NCBI GenBank assembly: GCA_003131985.1
Contig: PKWH01000203.1
Span: forward strand, 1 to 5,160
DNA length: 5,160 nt
Reading direction: 5' to 3'
DNA from: Acidobacteriota bacterium
GTDB taxonomy: Bacteria; Acidobacteriota; Terriglobia; Acidiferrales; UBA7541
Positions 1 to 5,160 of the stretch are shown here, piece after piece. The translations under genes and the position numbers were made by a program. Each line of letters starts with the position of its first letter. The first letter of the stretch is position 1. The notes under the pieces were generated by a model that searched no databases, was not told where the DNA came from, and saw only the letters and a program-made list of their open reading frames with translations.

Positions 1-1086
1 TTCGTGGTGGGCGGGATTGTGATCAGTCCTTTCACGCCGGGACCTCACCTTTCGGACCTGCACACATTTGAAGTATTCGCCGAGGTGGGCGTGGTGCTTC
101 TGATGTTTTCGATTGGCGTGGAGTTCTCGGTTCCGGATTTGATGCGGGTGAAATGGATTGCGCTCGGCGGCGGGACGCTGGGCATTTTACTTTCGATTGG
201 GCTGGCGCTGGGGACCGCGAGGCTTTTTGGATGGAGCATGATTCAGGGCTTCGTGATTGGGTCCACGATATCGGTGGCAAGCACGATGGTGCTGGCGCGA
301 TTGCTGGCTGACCGGCACGCGATGGGCACGACCTATGGGCGCGTGATGATCGGTATCACGCTGGTGGAAGATGTCGCGGTGGTTTTCATGACTATTATTA
401 TCCCGATTTTCAGCGGGCCTGGGGATGGCCGGTTCGCACGGGCGGCTTGGACGCTGGGGAAGGCTGTTCTACTGCTGGTTCCGCTGGTATTTGTGGCGAT
501 GACTGTGGTTCCCAAGATTCTTCGCGCGGCGGCGCGCACGAAAGATCAAGAGATTTTCTTGCTTATTGCGATTGCGATTTGCCTGGTCTCCGCCGGGATC
601 GCGCAGGCTTTGGGATTTTCGGTGGCGTTGGGAGCGTTTCTCGCCGGACTTTCCATTAGCGGCGCAAAAGACCTGCATGAGGCGCACACCGTCTTGATTC
701 CGCTGCGGGATGCCTTCGTGGCGCTATTTTTTGTGTCGCTGGGGACGCTGGTGGTTCCGCAGGTAATCATTCACCACCTACAGTTATTGGGCGTGATGCT
801 TTTTCTGATCGTGTTCGGGAAATTCGCGATCTGGACGGGAGTGATGAAGCTGTTCCGGTATTCGATTTGGACTTCGATTGCGGTGGCCGCGGGATTGACC
901 CAAATCGGCGAACTGTCATTCATTCTGGTGGAAGTGGCGCGGAAGTCAGGGCTGGTGGGTGAAGAAGTGTTTACGGCGACACTGGCTGCATCGCTATTCT
1001 CTATATTTTTGAACGTATTTATCGTGCGCGGGGTTCTAAAGTGGGTTGAACCGAAACTGGCTTCGGAAAAGCTTGCGACAGCATAG
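1..1086 (+). CDS. Kef/YbaL-type monovalent cation:proton antiporter (CPA2 family), 5' end outside the window
   Basis: This is an inner-membrane antiporter of the CPA2 family, expected to exchange K+ or Na+ for H+. The frame is open from the first base, and the visible protein begins inside the early conserved segment (VVGGIVISPFTPGP), so about 40-50 N-terminal residues, including the true start, lie outside. Visible family marks are the LMFSIGVEFS segment near residues 33-42 (counting from the codon at base 4), STISVASTMVLARLL near 88-101, and the ion-site helix GITLVEDVAVVF with Glu122-Asp123. An ED pair at this place resembles E. coli YbaL, whereas KefC has QD and electrogenic Na+/H+ antiporters have DD (family knowledge from memory). 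About ten hydrophobic segments follow. The protein ends at EPKLASEKLATA, just after the last membrane helix, with no C-terminal RCK/TrkA-N domain. The next gene is convergent. The ion carried cannot be told from the sequence. Confidence 0.9.
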   Translation, partial: FVVGGIVISPFTPGPHLSDLHTFEVFAEVGVVLLMFSIGVEFSVPDLMRVKWIALGGGTLGILLSIGLALGTARLFGWSMIQGFVIGSTISVASTMVLARLLADRHAMGTTYGRVMIGITLVEDVAVVFMTIIIPIFSGPGDGRFARAAWTLGKAVLLLVPLVFVAMTVVPKILRAAARTKDQEIFLLIAIAICLVSAGIAQALGFSVALGAFLAGLSISGAKDLHEAHTVLIPLRDAFVALFFVSLGTLVVPQVIIHHLQLLGVMLFLIVFGKFAIWTGVMKLFRYSIWTSIAVAAGLTQIGELSFILVEVARKSGLVGEEVFTATLAASLFSIFLNVFIVRGVLKWVEPKLASEKLATA

Positions 1087-1144
1087 GTCTTTTTTGCGGC
1101 GTGCGAACCCGCAGAATCAATTCCGAATATCAATTTTGGGGTTG

Positions 1145-1489
1145 TTAGAGCGACTCTTCCGCTTCTGCGACTGTGTCGTAGGCTTTGATGAGCTGCGATA
1201 CCTTGGTCATTTCCATCAGCGCTTTCACTTGCGTGCCCAACCCCGCGACCACTAGTTTTCGCTGTACCTTTTGCGCAGCAACATACGCGCCTACCAGAGC
1301 ACCCAACCCGGCAGAATCGATGAAAGGAACGCCGGTGAAATCGAGAATAACTCCCGGCGAATTTTCCGCACGCACGGCGGCTTGAAATCCAAAGACCGTG
1401 TGTATATTCAGCGGACCTTTCAGGCGCATGATTTTCTGACCGTCACGATTTCCGGAGGCGACTACAATCTGCAAGTTTTCATTTTCCAT
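1145..1489 (-). CDS. STAS-domain protein, anti-sigma factor antagonist-like (SpoIIAA type)
   Basis: A 114-residue protein consisting of a single STAS domain. Such proteins bind a partner-switching kinase/anti-sigma factor and are controlled by phosphorylation of one serine; they are cytoplasmic. The diagnostic stretch is GVILDFTGVPFIDSAGLG (46-63): a beta strand ending in Asp-Phe, then the IDSAGLGALVGAY loop and helix with Ser59 as the predicted phospho-acceptor. The early RLKGPLNIHT segment (22-31) matches the usual 'G-x-L' first strands. The length is normal for stand-alone members. The ATG at 1489 is preceded by AGGA nine bases upstream (1499-1502). It lies 102 bases after the RidA gene in the same direction and faces the antiporter gene. 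No HATPase kinase, PP2C phosphatase or sigma factor gene is in the window, so its partner is unknown. I see no convincing promoter of its own in the 102-base gap, so read-through from upstream is possible. Confidence 0.88.
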   Translation of the reverse strand: MENENLQIVVASGNRDGQKIMRLKGPLNIHTVFGFQAAVRAENSPGVILDFTGVPFIDSAGLGALVGAYVAAQKVQRKLVVAGLGTQVKALMEMTKVSQLIKAYDTVAEAEESL

Positions 1490-1522
1490 AACGTGCCATC
1501 CTAGCGAAATGCGGGCCGCTAA

Positions 1523-1542
1523 TTGTTAACATTGTGTTACAA
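1523..1542. repeat. imperfect inverted repeat between the RidA and STAS genes
   Basis: TTGTTAAC and GTTACAA face each other across a five-base ATTGT spacer, complementary except for one unpaired T. It is AT-rich in a GC-rich surrounding and sits 34-53 bases upstream of the STAS start codon. It has no T-tract, so it is not a typical intrinsic terminator. An operator or a chance repeat are both possible. Confidence 0.25.
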
Positions 1543-1591
1543 AGCGCACGAAGGCTCGCTCCGTTTGGTCTAATGAGATATTCGCTCTCGT

Positions 1592-1987
1592 TTATTCTTT
1601 CCCCAGGACTGCGTCGGCTTCGATTTCCACGAGCATTTCGGGCGCAACCAGGTGATTCACTTCCACGATGGTGCACGCGGGACGGACTTTACCAAATATT
1701 TCGCCGTGGGCGCGGCCAATTTCCTTCCAGTCGGTGATGTGCGTGAGGAAAAGACGCGTGCGCACGACATCGGTGAGCTTCGCTCCAGCTTTGGTGAGGG
1801 CGGCTTCAATGTTGCGCATGGCTTGGATCGCTTGCGCGTAGGGATCGCCCGGGCCGACGATGTCTCCTTGGTCGTTGAAGGCGGTGGTTCCGGAAACGTG
1901 GACATAGGGGCCAAATTTCACCGCGCGAGAATAGCCTACGATCGGCTCCCACGGCGAGCCGGACGAAATATTCTGTCTCTGCTGCAT
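1592..1987 (-). CDS. RidA/YjgF/UK114 family protein lacking the usual catalytic arginine
   Basis: A 131-residue Rid-family protein, expected to be a small trimeric cytosolic protein. Archetypal RidA hydrolyses reactive enamine/imine intermediates from PLP enzymes such as threonine dehydratase. Family marks are RQNISSGSPWEPIVGYSRAV at the N-terminus, HVSGTTA (30-36), DPYAQAIQAMRNIEAAL (48-64), and the C-terminal VEVNHLVAPEMLVEIEA segment. Aligned by eye with E. coli RidA (PARSCVEV), the present sequence reads PACTIVEV, putting Cys105 where the substrate-binding Arg105 lies. That suggests one of the Rid subfamilies without classical imine deaminase activity. I chose the ATG at 1987 because GGGGG lies four bases upstream (1992-1996) and because homologs start near RQNISSG; the in-frame ATG at 2017 would add ten residues without a ribosome binding site. 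It starts 41 bases after the DCC gene, so cotranscription is likely. Confidence 0.9.
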   Translation of the reverse strand: MQQRQNISSGSPWEPIVGYSRAVKFGPYVHVSGTTAFNDQGDIVGPGDPYAQAIQAMRNIEAALTKAGAKLTDVVRTRLFLTHITDWKEIGRAHGEIFGKVRPACTIVEVNHLVAPEMLVEIEADAVLGKE

Positions 1988-1991
1988 TGTT

Positions 1992-1996
1992 CCCCC
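1992..1996 (-). promoter_or_regulatory. ribosome binding site deciding the RidA start
   Basis: On the minus strand GGGGG is followed by AACA and then the ATG at 1987. The competing in-frame ATG at 2017 has no purine-rich tract before it. This supports the shorter 131-residue product. Confidence 0.55.
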
Positions 1997-2028
1997 AGGA
2001 TTAGTGGATTCATTCAAGATCGTTTTTA

Positions 2029-2478
2029 CTACGGATCAAAGCGCGCTCGCAAATTCGGCGGCACGACAGGACACACGTCATCGCGGCGGCCGAACAGGCG
2101 ATAGCGGATGCGAGCCACGAAATCATACATAAGGTCGCGCAAGCCGCGGGGAATTGCACGGAATATTTTCCCCAGGACTTTCCGGCCGCCGCCTAGGCGT
2201 TCGAGGATGTAAAGCGAAGCATCCGAGCGGATCAGCAAGGCGCCTTCTCGGGTCAGCACGACAAAGGTGTCCGGGAGGCTGGCGCGACGTTCGGCAGGCA
2301 TGTGGGACTTAATCGTTTCACCTTGTAGCGGAGCAAATCTGAAAGCGGTTCCGGAGCGGTCGTGCTTAAGGACGAACTTCACGGCGCGATGGCAGAGACC
2401 GCAGTGGCCGTCGTAGAAAACATAGTCCGATTCTTGCGCGGGAGGCGGCACAACCAGAAAAGCATAGCACGCCGACAC
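2029..2478 (-). CDS. DCC family thiol-disulfide oxidoreductase (DUF393)
   Basis: A 149-residue protein of the DCC (DUF393) family, named for its D-x-x-C-x-x-C motif. Here the motif is FYDGHCGLCH, with Asp23, Cys26 and Cys29, which resembles a thioredoxin-like CxxC redox site. Further family marks are FRFAPLQGET (46-55), DTFVVLTREGALLIRSDA (70-87), a helical AIPRGLRDLMYDFVARIRYRLFG segment, and the terminal DVCPVVPPNLRARF with Cys136. No signal peptide is visible, so it is probably cytoplasmic. The start is uncertain: there is no in-frame ATG before the motif, and GTG at 2478 is the first usable start after the upstream stop; GTG at 2451 is a shorter alternative. It begins 55 bases after the permease stop and ends 41 bases before the RidA start, consistent with an operon. 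The physiological substrate of this family is not well defined. Confidence 0.85.
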   Translation of the reverse strand: MSACYAFLVVPPPAQESDYVFYDGHCGLCHRAVKFVLKHDRSGTAFRFAPLQGETIKSHMPAERRASLPDTFVVLTREGALLIRSDASLYILERLGGGRKVLGKIFRAIPRGLRDLMYDFVARIRYRLFGRRDDVCPVVPPNLRARFDP

Positions 2479-2504
2479 GCGCCTAGCCGCGTAACGGACG
2501 ACGA

Positions 2505-2525
2505 TCGCGGAGCCGATTGCCGCGA
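2505..2525 (-). other. GC-rich hairpin between the permease and DCC genes
   Basis: TCGCGG and CCGCGA form a perfect six-base stem around a nine-base loop, just after the permease stop codon. No T-run follows on the minus strand, so it is not a standard intrinsic terminator. It could partly attenuate transcription or protect the permease message from 3' decay. A stem of this size can also occur by chance in GC-rich DNA. Confidence 0.3.
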
Positions 2526-2533
2526 GACGGCGG

Positions 2534-4309
2534 TTACTTCACGAAGGTCAAACCGTGGGGAACGAGGTGCGGGAAGACGTAGGCGTAGAGCATGACGATG
2601 ACGCCCACGATGGCGCCGAGGGCGATCGAGTGCCAGAAGACGAAGCGGAAAATCATACCTTCGTTACCGACCTGTTCGGTAGCGGAGGTGGCGATGGTGA
2701 TGGACTGCGCGTCGACCATTTTGCCCATCACGCCGCCAGCGCTATTTGCCGCGCACATGAGGATGGGATCGATGCCGAGCTGCTGCGCGGTGATCCGCTG
2801 GAGGCTGCCGAAGAGCGCGTTTGAGGATGTGTCGCTTCCGGTGAGCGCGACGCCGAGCCAGCCGAGAAAAGTTCCGAAGAAGGGATACAGCCAGCCGGTA
2901 CGCGTGAAGGCGAGGCCGAGGACTGCGTCGAGGCCGGAATATCGCGTGACGAATCCCAAGCCCAACATGAACGAGATGGCCACCATCGCCAGGCGCATGC
3001 GCACAAGAGTGCGCCAGAATGTTTTCATGAGCGCGACGGGGCTCATGCCGAGAAGCAGTCCGGAAACGAGCGCGGCAAGAAAGCAGCCGCTGCCTGTGGC
3101 GGAAAGCCAGTTGAAGTCGTAGCGTGCGCTTTCGGGCGTGGGCTTGGTGACGACGGGAGCCGAGCGCGAAATGGCGTTGTGCAGATACGGCCAATTCCAT
3201 CCAGGCCCGCCGGGGCGGACTTTTCCATCGGCCTGAACGACGTGGAATGCAGGAGTGGTCGCTTGGTTCATGGCGAGTTTGACTTTTGGCAGGCCCCAGA
3301 GCAGAACGAATACTGAGAGGATTGCGAACGGCATCCAGGCTTTCAGCACGACGCTAGCGGGATATTTTTTCGGCGCGACGTAGCCGTCATATTCCTTGGC
3401 GGGCCATTTGCCGCCCATGTCGTCGGCGATCTCGGAGGAAGGTGGGGCAAGGGCAGAAGCGCCTTCGGGCTTGTCGTAATCGAAGCGCCAGATTTTTTTC
3501 GGCTTCCAGAAACGCAGGAACACAATGGTCACGATGATGGAGACGATCGCGCTGGCGATATCGACGAGGTTGCTGTCCACATGATTCGACCACAGGTACT
3601 GCGTGACGGAGAACGAAACTCCGACGACGATAATGGCGGGGAGGACTTCGAACGTTTCCTGCCAATTCACCATCGTGCGCACGAGCCATAGCGGAACGAT
3701 AACTGCGGTAAACGGGAGGATGCGGCCGATCATGGCGCTGAGGTCAGATTCAGGCAGGCCGGACACGGCGGCCAGCGCGTGGACAGGAGTTCCAATCGCG
3801 CCCCATGCAACCGGGGCAGTGTTTGCGATCAGGTTGAGGGCGGCAGCGTGAAACGGGCGGAAGCCCAGACCGATCATGAACGCGCCGGCAATCGCGACAG
3901 GCGCTCCGAAGCCCGCGGCTCCTTCGATGAATGCACCGAAACAAAACGCGACGAGCAGCACTTGCAGGCGGCGGTCGGGCGTGATCCCGGCAATGGATTC
4001 CTTCATGATTTCAAACTGGCCGGTTTCCACGGAGATGTCGTACAGATATACGGCGGCGAGAACGATCCATGCGATTTTCAGAACGCCGTAGGCCACGCCG
4101 TATCCGAAAGCGGATGCGGCAAGAATCAGCGGCATGTGGAAGACAAGAATCCCGACGAACATCGCGGTGCCGGCACCGGCGATCGCGCACCAGTGCGGCT
4201 TCACGCGCAAGCCTGCCAGCAGGGTGAACAGAACGATGATCGGCAAGGCCGCGACCAGGGTGGAGAGCCACCAGTGGCCAAGGGGGTCGTATACCTGGGT
4301 CCAGTTCAT
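2534..4309 (-). CDS. lldP: L-lactate permease family transporter (LctP/LldP)
   Basis: A 591-residue inner-membrane carrier of the lactate permease family, which imports L-lactate (and in characterised members D-lactate and glycolate) with protons. The N-terminus MNWTQVYDPLGHWWLSTLVA matches the start of E. coli LldP. Family segments follow in order: VETGQFEIMKESI (94-106), FIEGAAGFGAPVAI (127-140), NTAPVAWGAIGTPV (163-176), LGWLGVALTGSDTSSNALFG (482-501), CAANSAGGVMGKMVDAQSI (519-537). About twelve or more hydrophobic segments span the protein. It is roughly 40 residues longer than the 551-residue E. coli protein; the extra length lies in hydrophilic stretches near 275-318 and 345-375. I chose the ATG at 4309 because AAGGAG lies six bases upstream and the family alignment begins there. 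The open frame runs on upstream to 4510, but that part contains the promoter. It is probably the first gene of a run with DCC and RidA. Lactate is the likely substrate, not a proven one, because no lactate dehydrogenase gene is nearby. Confidence 0.93.
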   Translation of the reverse strand: MNWTQVYDPLGHWWLSTLVAALPIIVLFTLLAGLRVKPHWCAIAGAGTAMFVGILVFHMPLILAASAFGYGVAYGVLKIAWIVLAAVYLYDISVETGQFEIMKESIAGITPDRRLQVLLVAFCFGAFIEGAAGFGAPVAIAGAFMIGLGFRPFHAAALNLIANTAPVAWGAIGTPVHALAAVSGLPESDLSAMIGRILPFTAVIVPLWLVRTMVNWQETFEVLPAIIVVGVSFSVTQYLWSNHVDSNLVDIASAIVSIIVTIVFLRFWKPKKIWRFDYDKPEGASALAPPSSEIADDMGGKWPAKEYDGYVAPKKYPASVVLKAWMPFAILSVFVLLWGLPKVKLAMNQATTPAFHVVQADGKVRPGGPGWNWPYLHNAISRSAPVVTKPTPESARYDFNWLSATGSGCFLAALVSGLLLGMSPVALMKTFWRTLVRMRLAMVAISFMLGLGFVTRYSGLDAVLGLAFTRTGWLYPFFGTFLGWLGVALTGSDTSSNALFGSLQRITAQQLGIDPILMCAANSAGGVMGKMVDAQSITIATSATEQVGNEGMIFRFVFWHSIALGAIVGVIVMLYAYVFPHLVPHGLTFVK

Positions 4310-4315
4310 CACGAG

Positions 4316-4321
4316 CTCCTT
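4316..4321 (-). promoter_or_regulatory. strong ribosome binding site of the lactate permease
   Basis: The minus strand reads AAGGAG, then CTCGTG, then ATG at 4309. This near-consensus site with a six-base spacer fixes the permease start and argues against the 67-codon longer reading frame. Confidence 0.85.
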
Positions 4322-4358
4322 CGGGTGCGATGCCCGGACCGCAGGCACTCTGGGCGTT

Positions 4359-4387
4359 CGTATATCCTTGGGAACGGGAAATGTCAA
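4359..4387 (-). promoter_or_regulatory. sigma70-type promoter for the lactate permease gene
   Basis: On the minus strand a perfect -35 box TTGACA (4387-4382) is followed by exactly 17 bases and TATACG (4364-4359), which matches four of six positions of the -10 consensus. Transcription would begin near 4352, giving a leader of about 43 bases before the ATG at 4309. It lies within the upstream open-frame extension of the permease, which supports that extension being untranslated. Confidence 0.65.
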
Positions 4388-4404
4388 GATGAACAAGTGT
4401 CTTT

Positions 4405-4420
4405 GCTTGAGAGCTTGAGA
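4405..4420 (+). repeat. tandem 8-base direct repeat, possible regulator site
   Basis: GCTTGAGA occurs twice back to back (4405-4412 and 4413-4420). The pair ends 18 bases upstream of the permease -35 box and is centred about 60 bases before the predicted transcription start. That is a position where upstream-binding activators commonly sit. A third exact copy lies at 4612-4619. The role as a binding site is inference. Confidence 0.45.
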
Positions 4421-4517
4421 AGTTTCTTCGCTGCCGGCGATGGGAAGCTTTTTCGTTTTTCTGACATGCAGCGAATAAGGTAGAAAAGCACAACGGCGCT
4501 CCCCGTCCATAAACTAG

Positions 4518-4619
4518 TTTCAAGCGCGCTCAGTACCGGATAAGCACCAATTGGAAACTGGCTTGCTGCGGCGCCGCGATGCTGCTGGACAGAGATTCCG
4601 GAAGCCACTAAGCTTGAGA
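4518..4619 (+). other. possible folded leader upstream of the PLP enzyme gene
   Basis: Several helices could nest on the plus strand: TTTCAAGC (4518-4525) with GCTTGAGA (4612-4619), including one G-U pair; CCGGA (4536-4540) with TCCGG (4597-4601); and TAAGC (4541-4545) with GCTTG (4561-4565). The closing helix would end 29 bases before the start codon. I recognise no known riboswitch class in it, and the pairing is drawn by eye without energy calculation or covariation. It may be chance. Confidence 0.2.
4612..4619 (+). repeat. third copy of the GCTTGAGA element
   Basis: This is an exact copy of the 8-base unit found in tandem at 4405-4420; with the preceding A it shares nine bases with the second of those copies. 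It lies 29 bases upstream of the start codon of the plus-strand gene, so it could be a second site for the same regulator, or one strand of the leader helix described for 4518-4619. Confidence 0.35.
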
Positions 4620-4648
4620 TTCGTCTCCTGCGAGGGGAAAGAACGCAC

Positions 4649-5160
4649 ATGAAGTGCAAGAATATTTTGGAAGCGATGTGCAACACGCCGCTGATCCGGT
4701 TGAATCGCATCGGAAAAGACTTGGCCGCCGAAATTTACATCAAGGCTGATTACATGAATCCGGGCGGGTCGGTGAAGGACCGCATCGGCCTGTCGATGAT
4801 CGACGAAGCGGAACGCACGGGGAAACTGAAGCCGGGCGGGACAATCATCGAGGGCACTTCGGGAAATACGGGCATGGGGCTGGCGCTGGTGGCTTGCGTG
4901 CGCGGATACAAAGTAGTGTTCACGATTAATGATAAACAATCGCGCGAGAAAATCGATCTGCTGAAAGCGTTTGGGGCGGAGGTGATTGTTTGTCCTACGG
5001 CGGTGGAACCTGACGATCCGCGTAGTTATTATTCCGTGGCGCAAAAACTGGCGCGCGAAATTCCGAATTCGTATTATCCGAACCAGTACGAAAATCCGAT
5101 GAACCCGGAAGCGCATTACAAGACCACCGGGCCGGAAATCTGGAAGGATACGGAAGGGAA
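4649..5160 (+). CDS. cystathionine beta-synthase / cysteine synthase family PLP enzyme, 3' end outside the window
   Basis: The first 170 residues of a fold-type II PLP enzyme that joins a serine or O-acetylserine derived aminoacrylate to homocysteine or sulfide, making cystathionine or cysteine in the cytosol. The N-terminus KNILEAMCNTPLIRLNRI is the family signature. NPGGSVKDR carries the PLP lysine at Lys43, and GTSGNTGMGLAL (69-80) is the phosphate/substrate loop. The stretch CPTAVEPDDPRSYYSVA (115-131) followed by IPNSYYPNQYENPMNPEAHY (138-157) looks more like bacterial cystathionine beta-synthase-like proteins than classical CysK. Whether C-terminal CBS domains follow cannot be seen. The ATG at 4649 is the only credible start: no in-frame ATG occurs in the roughly 100 bases upstream that I read. 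The ribosome site is weak: GAGGGG at 4632-4637 is eleven bases away. The gene is divergent from the permease across the 339-base gap. Confidence 0.92.
   Translation, partial: MKCKNILEAMCNTPLIRLNRIGKDLAAEIYIKADYMNPGGSVKDRIGLSMIDEAERTGKLKPGGTIIEGTSGNTGMGLALVACVRGYKVVFTINDKQSREKIDLLKAFGAEVIVCPTAVEPDDPRSYYSVAQKLAREIPNSYYPNQYENPMNPEAHYKTTGPEIWKDTEG

Larger units (their letters stand above)
4310..4648. promoter_or_regulatory. divergent intergenic control region
   Basis: This 339-base gap separates two divergently read genes. On the permease side it holds a Shine-Dalgarno site, a sigma70-like promoter and a tandem 8-base repeat. On the PLP-enzyme side it holds a third copy of the 8-base repeat and a possible folded leader. 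I could not find a convincing -35/-10 pair for the plus-strand gene: CTGACA at 4461-4466 resembles a -35 box but has no fitting -10 box at 16-18 bases. No small protein gene with credible features is seen. Confidence 0.7.

Noticed and set aside
1095..1113. Hairpin TGCGG/CCGCA in the convergent gap as an intrinsic terminator
   Set aside because: For plus-strand transcription the T-run lies before the stem and not after it; on the minus strand the stem is followed by A residues. Neither direction fits.
1988..2017. Ten-residue N-terminal extension of the RidA protein
   Set aside because: The ATG at 2017 has no ribosome binding site, while the internal ATG at 1987 has one and matches where homologs begin.
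3779..4483. 234-codon plus-strand open frame opposite the permease
   Set aside because: Its composition is charged and low in hydrophobic structure, as expected from reading the complement of a membrane protein gene, and the permease on the other strand is unmistakable.
4461..4486. Plus-strand promoter starting at CTGACA
   Set aside because: The -35 likeness is good, but the only -10-like sequence, TAGAAA at 4481, is 14 bases away, which is too close.
4310..4510. 67-codon N-terminal extension of the lactate permease frame
   Set aside because: Family alignment begins at the ATG at 4309, which has a near-perfect ribosome binding site. The extension contains a sigma70-like promoter and shows no recognisable protein sequence.
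4568..4577. Perfect palindrome GCGGCGCCGC
   Set aside because: It is GC-rich with no spacer, and palindromes of this kind are common by chance in GC-rich DNA; no second copy or suitable promoter position supports an operator.
4384..5116. Minus-strand open frames (4384-4710 and 4520-5116) over the start of the PLP enzyme
   Set aside because: They are Arg/His-rich and resemble no protein I know, and they lie opposite a clear plus-strand coding region.

Overview
The window is a moderately GC-rich bacterial chromosome segment with tightly packed metabolic and transport genes. I see no mobile element, phage gene, CRISPR array, rRNA or tRNA. The gene mix and protein style (LctP-type permease, YbaL-like CPA2 antiporter, an Arg-less RidA protein, and a CBS-like PLP enzyme with a CPTAVEPDDPRSYYSVA segment) would fit a soil Acidobacteriota-like organism. 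That placement is an impression from protein style and is not proven.

Layout. (1) Positions 1-1086, plus strand: the 3' part of a Kef/YbaL-type cation:proton antiporter that stops after the membrane domain. (2) A 58-base convergent gap. (3) A minus-strand run of four genes, read from right to left: an L-lactate permease family transporter (4309-2534), a DCC-type thiol-disulfide oxidoreductase (2478-2029), a RidA/YjgF family protein (1987-1592) and a STAS-domain anti-anti-sigma-like protein (1489-1145). The gaps are 55, 41 and 102 bases, so the first three are plausibly one transcript, and STAS may be its distal gene or have its own promoter. (4) A 339-base divergent intergenic region, 4310-4648. 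It holds a convincing sigma70-type promoter and strong ribosome binding site for the permease, a tandem 8-base repeat just upstream of that promoter, a third copy of the repeat near the other gene, and a possible folded leader. (5) Position 4649 to the right edge, plus strand: the start of a cystathionine beta-synthase/cysteine synthase family enzyme.

How the genes fit together. The permease would import lactate or a related 2-hydroxy acid, but no lactate dehydrogenase or LldR-type regulator is visible here. Its two downstream partners are small accessory proteins: a thiol redox protein, and a RidA homolog whose usual catalytic arginine position appears to be cysteine. The divergent PLP enzyme makes cysteine or cystathionine. 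No link between lactate uptake and sulfur amino acid metabolism is established beyond the shared intergenic region. I found no clearly new biological system. The most interesting items are the repeated GCTTGAGA element, the permease-DCC-RidA grouping, and the Arg-to-Cys change in RidA.
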